Counted from the first letter of the stretch, positions 6,452 to 13,352 are shown. The stretch: 23,234 bases of DNA from an uncultured Saprospirales bacterium (GCA_937926355.1 CALAZP010000171.1:1-23234); one strand, 5' to 3'. A program made the numbers and translations. Notes: generated by a model not told the origin, from the letters alone.

Positions 6452-6985
6452 TTATTTCTTATTTAAGGCTTCTTCTCCTCTTTTGTAATATCCGTATTCT
6501 ATGTAATCAGCCAAATTTTGTAAACGCTCTGGAGCAATGATGCTGATCCTGAGATCGTGATCTGACCATTTTGTTTTCCAGTCCGTAAAACTGATTCCCT
6601 TTGTGAGCTTTCTTTTTAAGTTGGAGAGTGTTCGATTTCTTACTCTAACTATAGATCTGTCATCACCAAACACATGTAGGAATCTCAAAAACCATCTTGG
6701 ACACCACTTTGGCTTTGCTTCATAGTCTAAAGCAAGAACAAGAGGATAAAGTGCATCGAAGTAAGAACCCTCATCTTTCCAAAGTCTAGCTCCTAGATAC
6801 CCGTATTTCTCACCGAAGTCTTTGGGAAAGAAAATAAATCTTAGATCATCCCACCCGATGTTTCTTGTGTGGATCATGCCTTTAGCACGACCTCTCCAGA
6901 ACAGCATGCTTTGAAGAAAAGATTTTAGCTTCTCTTTGAAAGGACGATTGTCCTTGGTGTAGAATTTGCTTTTTTTGTTTCTCAT
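6452..6985 (-). CDS. hypothetical protein, aromatic and basic
   Basis: 177 residues with a lysine-rich N-terminus, an R-N-I-G-W-D-D-L-R-F-I-F-F-P segment, and a W-C-P-R-W-F-L-R-F-L segment followed by a basic region. No family recognised. Its ATG overlaps the stop of the kinase 3' part (ATGA at 6982-6985), so it is co-transcribed with it. Confidence 0.65.
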   Translation of the reverse strand: MRNKKSKFYTKDNRPFKEKLKSFLQSMLFWRGRAKGMIHTRNIGWDDLRFIFFPKDFGEKYGYLGARLWKDEGSYFDALYPLVLALDYEAKPKWCPRWFLRFLHVFGDDRSIVRVRNRTLSNLKRKLTKGISFTDWKTKWSDHDLRISIIAPERLQNLADYIEYGYYKRGEEALNKK

Positions 6986-7354
6986 AATTTAAATTCAAAT
7001 CTCTCACTCATTTCTTCTAATTTATCCTCGGGAACTCCATGAGTATTCACTCCTCCGTGACGGTTTTCAACTATCAAAGAGAACACTGTATATCCGTACC
7101 TTTCTGCTAATTCGTAATATGGCTTCATCTCCCATTCTCTGGTAAATGTGTTTGAAACAATTATGGTATCTAAATATCCGGTTTCAGGAGACATCCAACC
7201 CTCTGCTACGTCTTTGCACCACTGGTGTGCTTCTTTTAATTTAGAAGGATCAAATTCATAGTTATCACCATTCATAAAATACATATCAGCTTCAACATGA
7301 CCTGTAGTGGCGTTGGATAAAGATTTTGCCAATGATGATTTACCTGAACCTGGT
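6982..7354 (-). CDS. P-loop kinase/AAA_33-like ATPase, downstream part (from the Walker A motif)
   Basis: Read from 7354 this segment encodes P-G-S-G-K-S-S-L-A-K-S-L (Walker A), A-T-T-G-H-V-E-A-D-M-Y-F-M, F-D-P-S-K-L-K-E-A-H-Q-W-C and I-I-V-S-N-T-F-T-R-E-W-E. These match small N4BP2L1-like P-loop kinases (AAA_33), which are relatives of polynucleotide kinases. A TGA sits just upstream in frame, and the only in-frame start (TTG 7332) would lose the Walker A motif. The missing N-terminus M-K-K-L-F-L-L-R-G-L lies 970 bases upstream at 8325-8353. Joined, the two give a 133-residue protein. It lacks the 3'-phosphatase domain of T4 Pnkp, so it is at most a kinase-only relative. Confidence 0.75.
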
Positions 7355-7359
7355 CACGG

Positions 7360-7397
7360 GAGCCCACGTAACAGGTACAGTACCTTATCGTGGGCTC
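7360..7397 (-). promoter_or_regulatory. strong hairpin at the 3' end of the endonuclease element
   Basis: GAGCCCACG (7389-7397 read on the minus strand, starting at the last base of the endonuclease TAG) pairs with CGTGGGCTC (7360-7368). An inner AGGTA/TACCT stem has a 3-base loop. No T-run follows, so it is not a standard terminator. It could be a terminal intron helix or a structure needed for joining or bypass. Confidence 0.6.
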
Positions 7398-8278
7398 TAT
7401 TTGTTTTTAAATTGTTCATTATATTTTAGTTTGTATCTATTTGTTAATTGTATTTTATTAGATTCTATTAATTCTACAAGTTCATTATCGGTTAGTCTAG
7501 TACATTCTGTTAATTTATAAATAAACCCATGAGATTTGCACCATCTATTAGCCGCTTCTTTTTTAAGAATTACATTCTTTGAATTATGTAATTTTTTTGG
7601 CTTTATTTCAATCATGTATTTATTTTCAATTATAAAGTCAGCAGCATATGTTCGTTCAGTTTCTTTATAATCAATATACTTTATTTGATATTGTTTATTT
7701 TCGACTGATTCCCATTTTAAATTAAATCTTTCAATAACATTTATCATATATGATAATTCTAGTATACTTCTAAAAAACCAACCATTATACCAACCCGACC
7801 AGCCATTACCGGATCCAAACGGACTTAGCTTACCATACATTGGATTATTTTCACCAGAAAAAGCTTTACTTAATTTTGAAATTCTATTTGCTTCTTTAAT
7901 ATCTGCAATATCTTTACCATATTTTTTAACCCAAATATCATATACTGTTTTACTATACATTGGATTATTTTCACCTGAAGTAACATTAGACATAGTTTGC
8001 CTAAATTCTTTTGTTTGTGTATATGATTTATCAGCCTGCGACATTTTTAATTTAGTTTTATCAGAATGTGTTTTATTTGCAAATCCATTTAATCTTTCAC
8101 CTGATTTAACTTTTTCATTCAATTTAGTCCAACCCCTATCAGGGTACTTTTTTGCTGCATTTTTAGCAGAACACGATCTACATAATTTATTATGTTTGAT
8201 AGAATAATTTAATGTGGATTTTGTTTTATATTCCATTTTAGAAGTACACAGGGGACAATTCTTATAAAAAGTTTCCAT
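7397..8278 (-). CDS. homing endonuclease: zinc finger, two NUMOD3 motifs, PD-(D/E)XK-like nuclease domain
   Basis: 293 residues. An N-terminal C8-x2-C11...C33-x2-C36 zinc-binding pair is followed by a linker with two NUMOD3 DNA-binding motifs (S-G-E-N-N-P-M-Y at about 101-108 and 141-148). Then comes a domain with F-R-S-I-L-E-L-S-Y (about 169-177), Y-A-A-D-F-I-I (about 211-217) and M-I-E-I-K-P-K (about 222-228). The E...D...E-x-K spacing suggests a PD-(D/E)XK fold rather than the common HNH or GIY-YIG catalytic domain. NUMOD3 is characteristic of phage and intron-encoded homing endonucleases. Its base composition is more AT-rich than its neighbours, consistent with recent arrival. It probably cleaves uninterrupted copies of the kinase gene (inference from position). 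Confidence 0.8.
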   Translation of the reverse strand: METFYKNCPLCTSKMEYKTKSTLNYSIKHNKLCRSCSAKNAAKKYPDRGWTKLNEKVKSGERLNGFANKTHSDKTKLKMSQADKSYTQTKEFRQTMSNVTSGENNPMYSKTVYDIWVKKYGKDIADIKEANRISKLSKAFSGENNPMYGKLSPFGSGNGWSGWYNGWFFRSILELSYMINVIERFNLKWESVENKQYQIKYIDYKETERTYAADFIIENKYMIEIKPKKLHNSKNVILKKEAANRWCKSHGFIYKLTECTRLTDNELVELIESNKIQLTNRYKLKYNEQFKNK

Positions 8279-8324
8279 GATAATTAAGTTATAATTTATG
8301 TACTATATGTCATCCATTCCTGGT

Positions 8325-8353
8325 AAACCTCTTAATAAGAATAATTTTTTCAT
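8325..8353 (-). CDS. P-loop kinase, upstream part (first 9 2/3 codons)
   Basis: ATG 8353 starts M-K-K-L-F-L-L-R-G-L-P-G, the first strand of a P-loop kinase. The frame then diverges (M-D-D-I) and stops at TAG 8303. Cutting after the second T of the leucine codon (8325) and continuing at 7354 restores G-L-P-G-S-G-K-S in frame. The hexamer ACCAGG (minus strand) occurs at both edges (8319-8324 and 7349-7354), so the exact junction is ambiguous by six bases without changing the protein. The ATG is 11 bases after the preceding gene's stop. Confidence 0.65.
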
Positions 8354-8363
8354 ATATAAAATT

Positions 8364-8684
8364 TCATGTGTATTTTTCTTTTGTTAGTTTACCTGATTCA
8401 ATATCCTCTTTTACTTTTTCGATTTTGATTACAAAATCTTCACAATACTCAGGATCTCTAAGAACATCATGGACTGAAATATTGTTTTGTTTGAGTAAAT
8501 TCAAAAACTCTTCACCATTTCTTGAAATTAAACTTTGTCTTAGATTAAGGTCTTTACGATAGTGTTTCCACACATAATCATCAACCCATAATTCGATTGA
8601 CCTGACAAGTACAGGTGCTACATAAAACATGGCAAAAATGAAGATTATGAAGAGCGCAATTAAAGCAAATAGATCATTTTCCAT
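8364..8684 (-). CDS. hypothetical membrane-anchored protein
   Basis: 106 residues with an N-terminal membrane span (about residues 4-28, L-I-A-L-F-I-I-F-I-F-A-M-F-Y-V-A-P-V-L) followed by a basic then acidic cytosolic part. No family recognised. It overlaps the upstream gene by 11 bases and ends 10 bases before the split kinase start, so it belongs to the same operon. Confidence 0.65.
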   Translation of the reverse strand: MENDLFALIALFIIFIFAMFYVAPVLVRSIELWVDDYVWKHYRKDLNLRQSLISRNGEEFLNLLKQNNISVHDVLRDPEYCEDFVIKIEKVKEDIESGKLTKEKYT

Positions 8685-8919
8685 TTTCTTTGTATTTTTT
8701 TATGAACCATTTGATCCGGGTTATTTGGTAAGCATAGTACAGAAAGATCTTCCATTTGTTTTTAATCCAAACCTTTCTAGTACCATCCTTATCTGAAACC
8801 ATCATGTATGGTGTGGTTACAAGTACCCATGGAGTATAAACAATTCCAGGTTTTACCTCCTTAGATTCCAGTTTCAAATCAATTGTAGGAATCTCTTCAT
8901 AATTCTTTTTATCAACCAT
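8674..8919 (-). CDS. hypothetical protein (81 aa)
   Basis: A basic protein with V-L-V-T-T-P-Y-M-M-V-S-D-K-D-G-T-R-K-V-W and a W-K-I-F-L-Y-Y-A-Y-Q-I-T-R segment. It may associate with the membrane through its aromatic stretch. No family recognised. It overlaps the following gene by 11 bases. Confidence 0.6.
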   Translation of the reverse strand: MVDKKNYEEIPTIDLKLESKEVKPGIVYTPWVLVTTPYMMVSDKDGTRKVWIKNKWKIFLYYAYQITRIKWFIKKYKENGK

Positions 8920-8963
8920 CTTATACTAGCTTAAATTCTCTCAACAGGAGTAATTTTTTCATA

Positions 8964-9617
8964 TCATATGTTTTTTTCGTGGTGATCTTTCGGCAAACAT
9001 AGTTTTTTAACTGGCCTGTCCTTCAATAAGTTTATTACATCGAACAAACCTAAGGGGTAATAGTCATTTCCATCAACACCGACATCCATTGCTCTTCCTT
9101 CCGAAATTCTTAAGTTAGGTGGTAAGTGGACGTGTCCATGTAAGTGCATTACCTTACGACCCATACCGTCCCAACTTGCGATTGGGAAATGCATTAATAT
9201 AAACTTGAATTTATCCATTTCACCCTTCCTCCGTTCACTCGGTCTTCTTAGGTCTAAGTTGAGGTAGTGATTAACCGATGAGAATAAATCCTGAACCCCG
9301 CCTTTATTTCTTTCGATATGGTGGTCATGGTTCCCAAGAATCAAGTGGATATTCTTGCACGAGATCCTATTTCTAAACTCAGCAATATTCTCAAATCCAC
9401 CAAAAGACCAATCACCCAAGTGAATTAAAATGTCGTTCTCCCCAACCACCTCATTGATGTTGTTTACCAGTGTTGTATTCATGTGATCGAGAGATTTAAA
9501 ATCGCGAGTCAAGCTATTGTCGGACCACTTTGATGTGGCACGACAAATATTTGAGTGACCGTAGTGAGTGTCACTGGTAAAGAATAGGTTCTGACCTTTT
9601 TCTAATATCAATTTCAC
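8964..9617 (-). CDS. calcineurin-like metallophosphoesterase
   Basis: 217 residues with the complete two-metal phosphoesterase signature: S-D-T-H (15-18), G-D-W-S (68-71), G-N-H-D-H (95-99), M-H-F-P (142-145) and H-L-H-G-H-V-H (158-164). These histidines and aspartates coordinate Mn/Fe ions. The family includes phage phosphatases such as lambda PP and many cyclic-nucleotide or 2',3'-cyclic phosphate esterases. The exact substrate cannot be read from the sequence. Its ATG overlaps the HD-protein stop (ATGA), and it sits in an operon with two RNA ligases and a P-loop kinase, so a nucleic-acid end-processing role is plausible (inference). Confidence 0.9.
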   Translation of the reverse strand: MKLILEKGQNLFFTSDTHYGHSNICRATSKWSDNSLTRDFKSLDHMNTTLVNNINEVVGENDILIHLGDWSFGGFENIAEFRNRISCKNIHLILGNHDHHIERNKGGVQDLFSSVNHYLNLDLRRPSERRKGEMDKFKFILMHFPIASWDGMGRKVMHLHGHVHLPPNLRISEGRAMDVGVDGNDYYPLGLFDVINLLKDRPVKKLCLPKDHHEKNI

Positions 9618-10183
9618 AATCCTAAAATTTTATCAAGTTCGACGAACATCGGTTCCAAATGTCGGTAATCAGTATAACGACCAAGAGCCTTTTCAAAATC
9701 ACCATTCTCCTTGCGGTACATCTCAAACATTCGACTACCTGTCATTTTTGAATATCTAACATTCGCAATTCGGTCACATAGTTTAACGAATACCGCACCT
9801 GGAGTTTCTCTAATGCCCATGTAATATTTCGTGTTTGCTCTCTCCTTACGCGTCTTACCTTTTTCGTTGGTAACCGCATAAATTATATCTGCAGATTCTT
9901 GTCCCAACATAGATTTCACATCGTTATATGAAACTCTTGTGTCCTCAATCAAATCGTGACCATATACCGCCAAATAACAAGCTTCATTTAAACTGACAAT
10001 GCCTTGACCATGTCCTGTGTATTCCTCACCTGTGTAGTAATCTTTAGTGTCGTCTAACAAGTAGTTAAACTCGTTATAAACCATATGAGCCATGTTCAAA
10101 TGGAACTCATAAGGAAGGTACCCTCCGTATAGGTGGTTAGTATTTCGGTGCTGCTCAAAAATCCAGTCTACTTTGATTATCAT
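9614..10183 (-). CDS. HD-domain hydrolase of the RelA/SpoT (MESH1-like) type
   Basis: 189 residues. H28 in a helix, H76-D77 in G-H-D-L-I-E-D-T (75-82), then A-V-T-N-E-K-G-K-T-R-K-E-R (103-115) and K134-x2-D-R-x2-N (134-141) follow the order of metal and substrate residues in the HD domain of SpoT and MESH1 (p)ppGpp hydrolases. No synthetase or TGS domain is present, so it would be hydrolase-only. If active on alarmones, it could prevent the stringent response or counter nucleotide-signalled defence. Other nucleotide substrates are possible. It lies in a tight operon with a metallophosphoesterase. Confidence 0.8.
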   Translation of the reverse strand: MIIKVDWIFEQHRNTNHLYGGYLPYEFHLNMAHMVYNEFNYLLDDTKDYYTGEEYTGHGQGIVSLNEACYLAVYGHDLIEDTRVSYNDVKSMLGQESADIIYAVTNEKGKTRKERANTKYYMGIRETPGAVFVKLCDRIANVRYSKMTGSRMFEMYRKENGDFEKALGRYTDYRHLEPMFVELDKILGL

Positions 10184-10188
10184 TATTA

Positions 10189-10509
10189 TTATTTTTTAAT
10201 TGGCCTTGGGTTAAACTCTCTTAATTCACCTGATTCAGATATCCACCCATAATGGTGTGCACTGTCGTAATGGTTAAAGATAATCACATCATAACCTAAC
10301 ACCCGTCCAAACCCGTTTTTTGATACTTTTAATGTATCCGTTACAGTATACTCATCCCTTGTCATTATCGGGTCGGGTAATGTGCAAGATGAAATAATAA
10401 CTAATAACAAGAATAATAGGATTAAGGGAATAAGTGAAATGTCCATACCGAATCCTTGTTTAATCATTACAGGTTTGGTCTTAATTACTTTACTTTTGTC
10501 AATTTTCAT
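10189..10509 (-). CDS. putative lipoprotein or membrane-anchored hypothetical protein
   Basis: 106 residues. A basic start is followed by a long hydrophobic stretch (I-P-L-I-L-L-F-L-L-L-V-I-I-S-S-C, about residues 26-41) ending in a cysteine in lipobox-like context. The remainder is polar with a Y-D-V-I-I-F-N-H-Y-D-S-A-H-H-Y segment. An inner ATG (residue 22) would give a more typical lipoprotein signal peptide. Function unknown; the only evidently exported product within the RNA-ligase operon. Confidence 0.6.
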   Translation of the reverse strand: MKIDKSKVIKTKPVMIKQGFGMDISLIPLILLFLLLVIISSCTLPDPIMTRDEYTVTDTLKVSKNGFGRVLGYDVIIFNHYDSAHHYGWISESGELREFNPRPIKK

Positions 10510-10512
10510 AAT

Positions 10513-11550
10513 TTATAGTTTTTTAAACTCTGGTTTTACAATCTTCCAAACAAGGGGTGAAATATCTTTACCATCCAACAATGAGAACAAAATTGATGGG
10601 TACTTATATTTTTTTGCTAGCATGGCAAACTCAGCTCTGTTAAATTCTTTCTCGTGAGCTTCAAAATATTGATTCCTTATCGTGTTAAAGATCCAGGCAT
10701 ATTCTTTATTTATGGTGTAGAATGAAAAATTAAGTTCATTCTCATACTCTTTGATTTTCTCGTAGAACTCATCAGGAACATCTTTGAGTAATTCATCCAT
10801 ACTCCCACCATTGGATAAAACCTCCCATACCGCTGTGGTTGACAGGTTGGTCATAATCTTATGTAGACGAACGTATTCTTCACCTTTAACCTTCATTCGG
10901 TCTCCATTAGAAAAACGAACCACAAAACCTTCATGGTTGTCTTCAACCATTCCTTTTAATGTGGTGTAATCCTTAATTCCGTCATACTTTTTAACCACGT
11001 CACAATTAGATCCCTTCGCAATCATTTCCAATTGTTCGTGGGTGGCTTCGGTCCCATCATCAGTTCGGATTGCACCCAACAAAGTTAAGTTATCTTCATC
11101 ACCATAATCCACCACAATTCTATTCCAATTTGCGGTGAATTCAAAGAGGTAAGTGATACCGATTGAAAAGTTATGGTCTAATTCTTCAAAGAATATTTTA
11201 GATGCAGCAACCGCTTGTTCTGAAGTAAATGAACCTCTTGATGCCACAACCCATCCACCGTCATACCAAAATACAATGATAAGTGAGCCATCCATCTTTT
11301 CATATACGTCAAACTCTGAAGTTGAATTATGTTTACCCTCTTCAATATTGAAGAACTTTTTGAAAGGTCTAGCAACTATGTCACCGTTATCATCGGTTAC
11401 CAATCCTCTACATTGCAAGGTCACCCCATCCCACAAACCTTCATATTGGACTTTCTCAGTGTAGTTCCAAATGGTTAATGGTAGAGTCGGATGGGTCTGT
11501 TTGTATAACAGTCCATCTTCGTGATATCTATGTAGAGTTTCTAAGTTCAT
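10513..11550 (-). CDS. T4 Rnl1-like RNA ligase
   Basis: 345 residues, near the 374 of T4 Rnl1. The nucleotidyltransferase motifs are in order: motif I E-K-M-D-G-S-L with nucleophile K85, motif III Y-L-F-E-F (134-138), motif IV H-E-G-F-V-V-R-F (206-213), and motif V M-K-V-K-G (219-223). An N-terminal C-R-G-L-V segment and P-F-K-K-F-F-N are also typical of Rnl1. Family members seal 5'-phosphate and 3'-hydroxyl RNA ends using ATP; T4 Rnl1 repairs tRNA cut by the host anticodon nuclease. Two bases separate it from the next upstream gene, and a second, unrelated ligase lies in the same operon. Confidence 0.92.
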   Translation of the reverse strand: MNLETLHRYHEDGLLYKQTHPTLPLTIWNYTEKVQYEGLWDGVTLQCRGLVTDDNGDIVARPFKKFFNIEEGKHNSTSEFDVYEKMDGSLIIVFWYDGGWVVASRGSFTSEQAVAASKIFFEELDHNFSIGITYLFEFTANWNRIVVDYGDEDNLTLLGAIRTDDGTEATHEQLEMIAKGSNCDVVKKYDGIKDYTTLKGMVEDNHEGFVVRFSNGDRMKVKGEEYVRLHKIMTNLSTTAVWEVLSNGGSMDELLKDVPDEFYEKIKEYENELNFSFYTINKEYAWIFNTIRNQYFEAHEKEFNRAEFAMLAKKYKYPSILFSLLDGKDISPLVWKIVKPEFKKL

Positions 11551-11551
11551 T

Positions 11552-12157
11552 TTACGAATTTTCTAAACTATCAGGGTAGTACAAAAGAGTTGGGTTCTTT
11601 TTTTGGATATCAATATCAGGATAATGTTCCTTGAACTCCATCACATCAAATCTTTTTGTGATTAGATGATAACCACTTTTAGTTGGAATTTTAGTTTCAA
11701 TCTTTGGACCTTCGGGTCTAATCGCATTAATAAACTCAGAAAGTCTTTCGGTAAATACGGCATCCTTTACATCCACATCTACAATCCATCTCTTCTCACG
11801 AGTTTTTAACTGACCAACCACAGAATCAAACAGGTGGTGTTGTTTTAGATTACCATCCTGAATACGTTGAGCCAATGCAACCATCATATTCAACGATACG
11901 TCTTTATGATTTTGTTTTTGTATGTGGATATAAGCACGAGCCTTAAACATCTCACATAATTGTTTAATCTCATCATATCTTTTCCCAAGATATTCAACAG
12001 ATTCAACACAATACGTTTTAATGGTTCTTACTGACTGGTGGTTATCTCTTTCACCTTCAGGTTGGTCCTTCTTTCTCTTAAAAACATAGAGCATGTAGAA
12101 GTCACCCTCATCACTGAAGTTCAATAATTCTTTGATATGTTCTATGTTGTCAATCAT
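11552..12157 (-). CDS. hypothetical protein with archaeo-eukaryotic primase (AEP)-like motifs
   Basis: 201 residues. D-V-D (127-129) after a hydrophobic strand, then T-K-S-G-Y-H-L-I (159-166), then acidic residues after a strand (D171, D181-D183), correspond in order to the D-x-D, S-G-x-H and h-D motifs of the AEP superfamily, which includes the LigD polymerase domain and PrimPol. The N-terminal half (A-R-A-Y-I-H-I-Q) is strand/helix-like. I know no characterised homolog, and motif matching alone could mislead. Placement between two RNA ligases, four bases from one and two from the other, makes a nucleic-acid role likely. Confidence 0.6.
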   Translation of the reverse strand: MIDNIEHIKELLNFSDEGDFYMLYVFKRKKDQPEGERDNHQSVRTIKTYCVESVEYLGKRYDEIKQLCEMFKARAYIHIQKQNHKDVSLNMMVALAQRIQDGNLKQHHLFDSVVGQLKTREKRWIVDVDVKDAVFTERLSEFINAIRPEGPKIETKIPTKSGYHLITKRFDVMEFKEHYPDIDIQKKNPTLLYYPDSLENS

Positions 12158-12160
12158 TTT

Positions 12161-13207
12161 TTACTCGTTTTTCAATAAGAATTTGTTACTAATTGCTTTA
12201 AATGAAATCTTATTGTCCAAGCTACGAATTACAAGTCCTTCACGTTCAGCATCTTTGTTTAATTGTGATTTACCTTCAGCAAGCTCCAATAGGCCAGCCA
12301 CATCATGTGCTATTGGTAATGGCAACATATGGACAGGTACTGTTTCAAGACCCATCTTATTGACAATGATCTCCATGAACTCGTCCCTTGATGCCTTTTC
12401 AAACTTGTCAATGTCAAACACATTAAAGAAGCGAACTGTATGTCCCTTAATTTTGTAACGGTTCTTTTGAATTCCTTCACCGATAAGTTCACCTTGGATT
12501 GCAATGTTACGCCCAAGTTCCTTTAGCTTTTCTTCAATCTTAAGTTCACGTGCAACTTTCCAGTACGTATTATCTTCTGATTCCTTTAGATCTAGATTAC
12601 GTGAACAAACTCCAAACTCTCCATCTCTCAAGTAAAAAGTTGCAGAACTACCATCCAACTTTTCAGTCATATAGAATAGGGTTCCATCCTCTTTCCACCT
12701 TTCAAGATCCTTAGTCAAGTTTTGAATGCGCTCTTCATCAGTCTTTTGGATAAAACTTGGGAAGTTACCTTTAGCAGTTCCGGCAAGATTTGCAGGTACA
12801 GGTGGTTCCCATTTAGTAATTCCTAAGAGATCGGTTACCTCCATGCCTTCTTCGAGCATTTCACTGTAAACTTCCCCATTCTTGCGTTTCATCACATTGA
12901 TTGCATCCTCAAGAGGAAGAATCAGGCCTTGAGAATATTGACCACGGAGTCTGATAGTTTTTAGACGGAAACCTTCGGTTCCATCTGCCATTTTCTTGTA
13001 TGAACTCTTGCGCAGGAACTCAAACTCCGGCTCAATAGGCAAGAAACTGTCTATTTCACAGTAAACTACCTTATTGCCTTCTTGGTGTCCTACGTCTTTT
13101 GCAACTACGACTTTCCAACCTCCTACTGTTGCTAATTCGATTCGATCGGCGCCTTCAATTGGATCTAACTTATCGATTGTTTTAATTGTTGCTAACTTTC
13201 TCATCAC
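12161..13207 (-). CDS. RNA ligase, Rnl5/DRB0094 type with N-terminal OB-like domain
   Basis: 348 residues. The N-terminal domain (about 1-135: R-K-L-A-T-I-K-T-I, A-T-V-G-G-W-K-V-V-V-A, R-G-Q-Y-S-Q-G-L-I-L-P) is the OB-like region of the Deinococcus RNA ligase family. The nucleotidyltransferase domain follows, with motif I E-K-L-D-G-S-S (nucleophile K183), R-N-L-D-L (203-207), Q-G-E-L-I-G-E-G-I-Q (238-247), motif IV E-G-L-V-I-R (323-328) and motif V S-F-K-A-I-S-N-K-F. Known members seal nicks in duplexes with a 3'-OH RNA strand. It is the first gene after the 13.3 kb terminator, so it likely heads the operon. An inner ATG one codon in is an equal start. Confidence 0.9.
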   Translation of the reverse strand: MMRKLATIKTIDKLDPIEGADRIELATVGGWKVVVAKDVGHQEGNKVVYCEIDSFLPIEPEFEFLRKSSYKKMADGTEGFRLKTIRLRGQYSQGLILPLEDAINVMKRKNGEVYSEMLEEGMEVTDLLGITKWEPPVPANLAGTAKGNFPSFIQKTDEERIQNLTKDLERWKEDGTLFYMTEKLDGSSATFYLRDGEFGVCSRNLDLKESEDNTYWKVARELKIEEKLKELGRNIAIQGELIGEGIQKNRYKIKGHTVRFFNVFDIDKFEKASRDEFMEIIVNKMGLETVPVHMLPLPIAHDVAGLLELAEGKSQLNKDAEREGLVIRSLDNKISFKAISNKFLLKNE

Positions 13208-13283
13208 TAACTTGCTCTTATTTTTAGAATGCTAATCTACTTTTAATTTACGTATAAAAAAAATTGTATCTCAAACCTAATAC
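13208..13283 (-). promoter_or_regulatory. probable promoter region of the RNA-ligase operon
   Basis: An AT-rich non-coding stretch between the upstream terminator and the Rnl5-type gene, read leftward. It contains GATACAAT followed by a T-run and TATACGTAAATT (minus strand). An isolated operon head needs a promoter here. I cannot assign -10/-35 or Bacteroidota -7/-33 boxes with certainty. Confidence 0.35.
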
Positions 13284-13325
13284 AATAAAAAAAGGAGCAG
13301 ATCTTTGCAGATACTTGCTCCTTTT
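13284..13325 (-). terminator. rho-independent terminator
   Basis: On the minus strand a 10-base stem AAAAGGAGCA/TGCTCCTTTT (13316-13325 with 13290-13299), with a small inner ATCT/AGAT stem, is followed by seven T (13287-13293). It closes the leftward unit that ends with the gene at 13353. The A-tract on the other side could also make it work on the plus strand, but no gene needs that. Confidence 0.85.
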
Positions 13326-13352
13326 GGGTTGTCGGGGAAACAGTTGTATATA

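Larger units (their letters stand above)
7355..8324 (-). mobile_element. 970-base homing-endonuclease element interrupting the P-loop kinase gene
   Basis: The element is bounded by ACCAGG repeats and carries one endonuclease gene. Only 46 bases before and 42 bases after that gene are non-coding. With the split placed as here, the upstream exon ends in U and the element ends in G, as group I introns require. But I cannot find a P3-P8 core, and there is little room for one. The 3' flank forms a strong hairpin (7360-7368 with 7389-7397). Possible explanations are an unusual intron, a bypassed (hopped) insertion, or a plain insertion that killed the gene. The site, just before the Walker A codons, is the conserved kind such elements favour. 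Confidence 0.6.

Noticed and set aside
7355..8324. Standard group I intron
   Set aside because: Junction bases fit, but I see no P/Q/R/S core elements and too few non-coding bases; kept as an open possibility rather than a call.
7355..8324. Intein in the kinase
   Set aside because: The endonuclease is a separate frame with its own ATG and stops, and no intein N- or C-terminal splicing motifs adjoin the junction.
12132..12458. Plus-strand reading frames inside the RNA-ligase and other leftward genes
   Set aside because: They are antisense to well-supported genes with conserved motifs and have no recognisable products.
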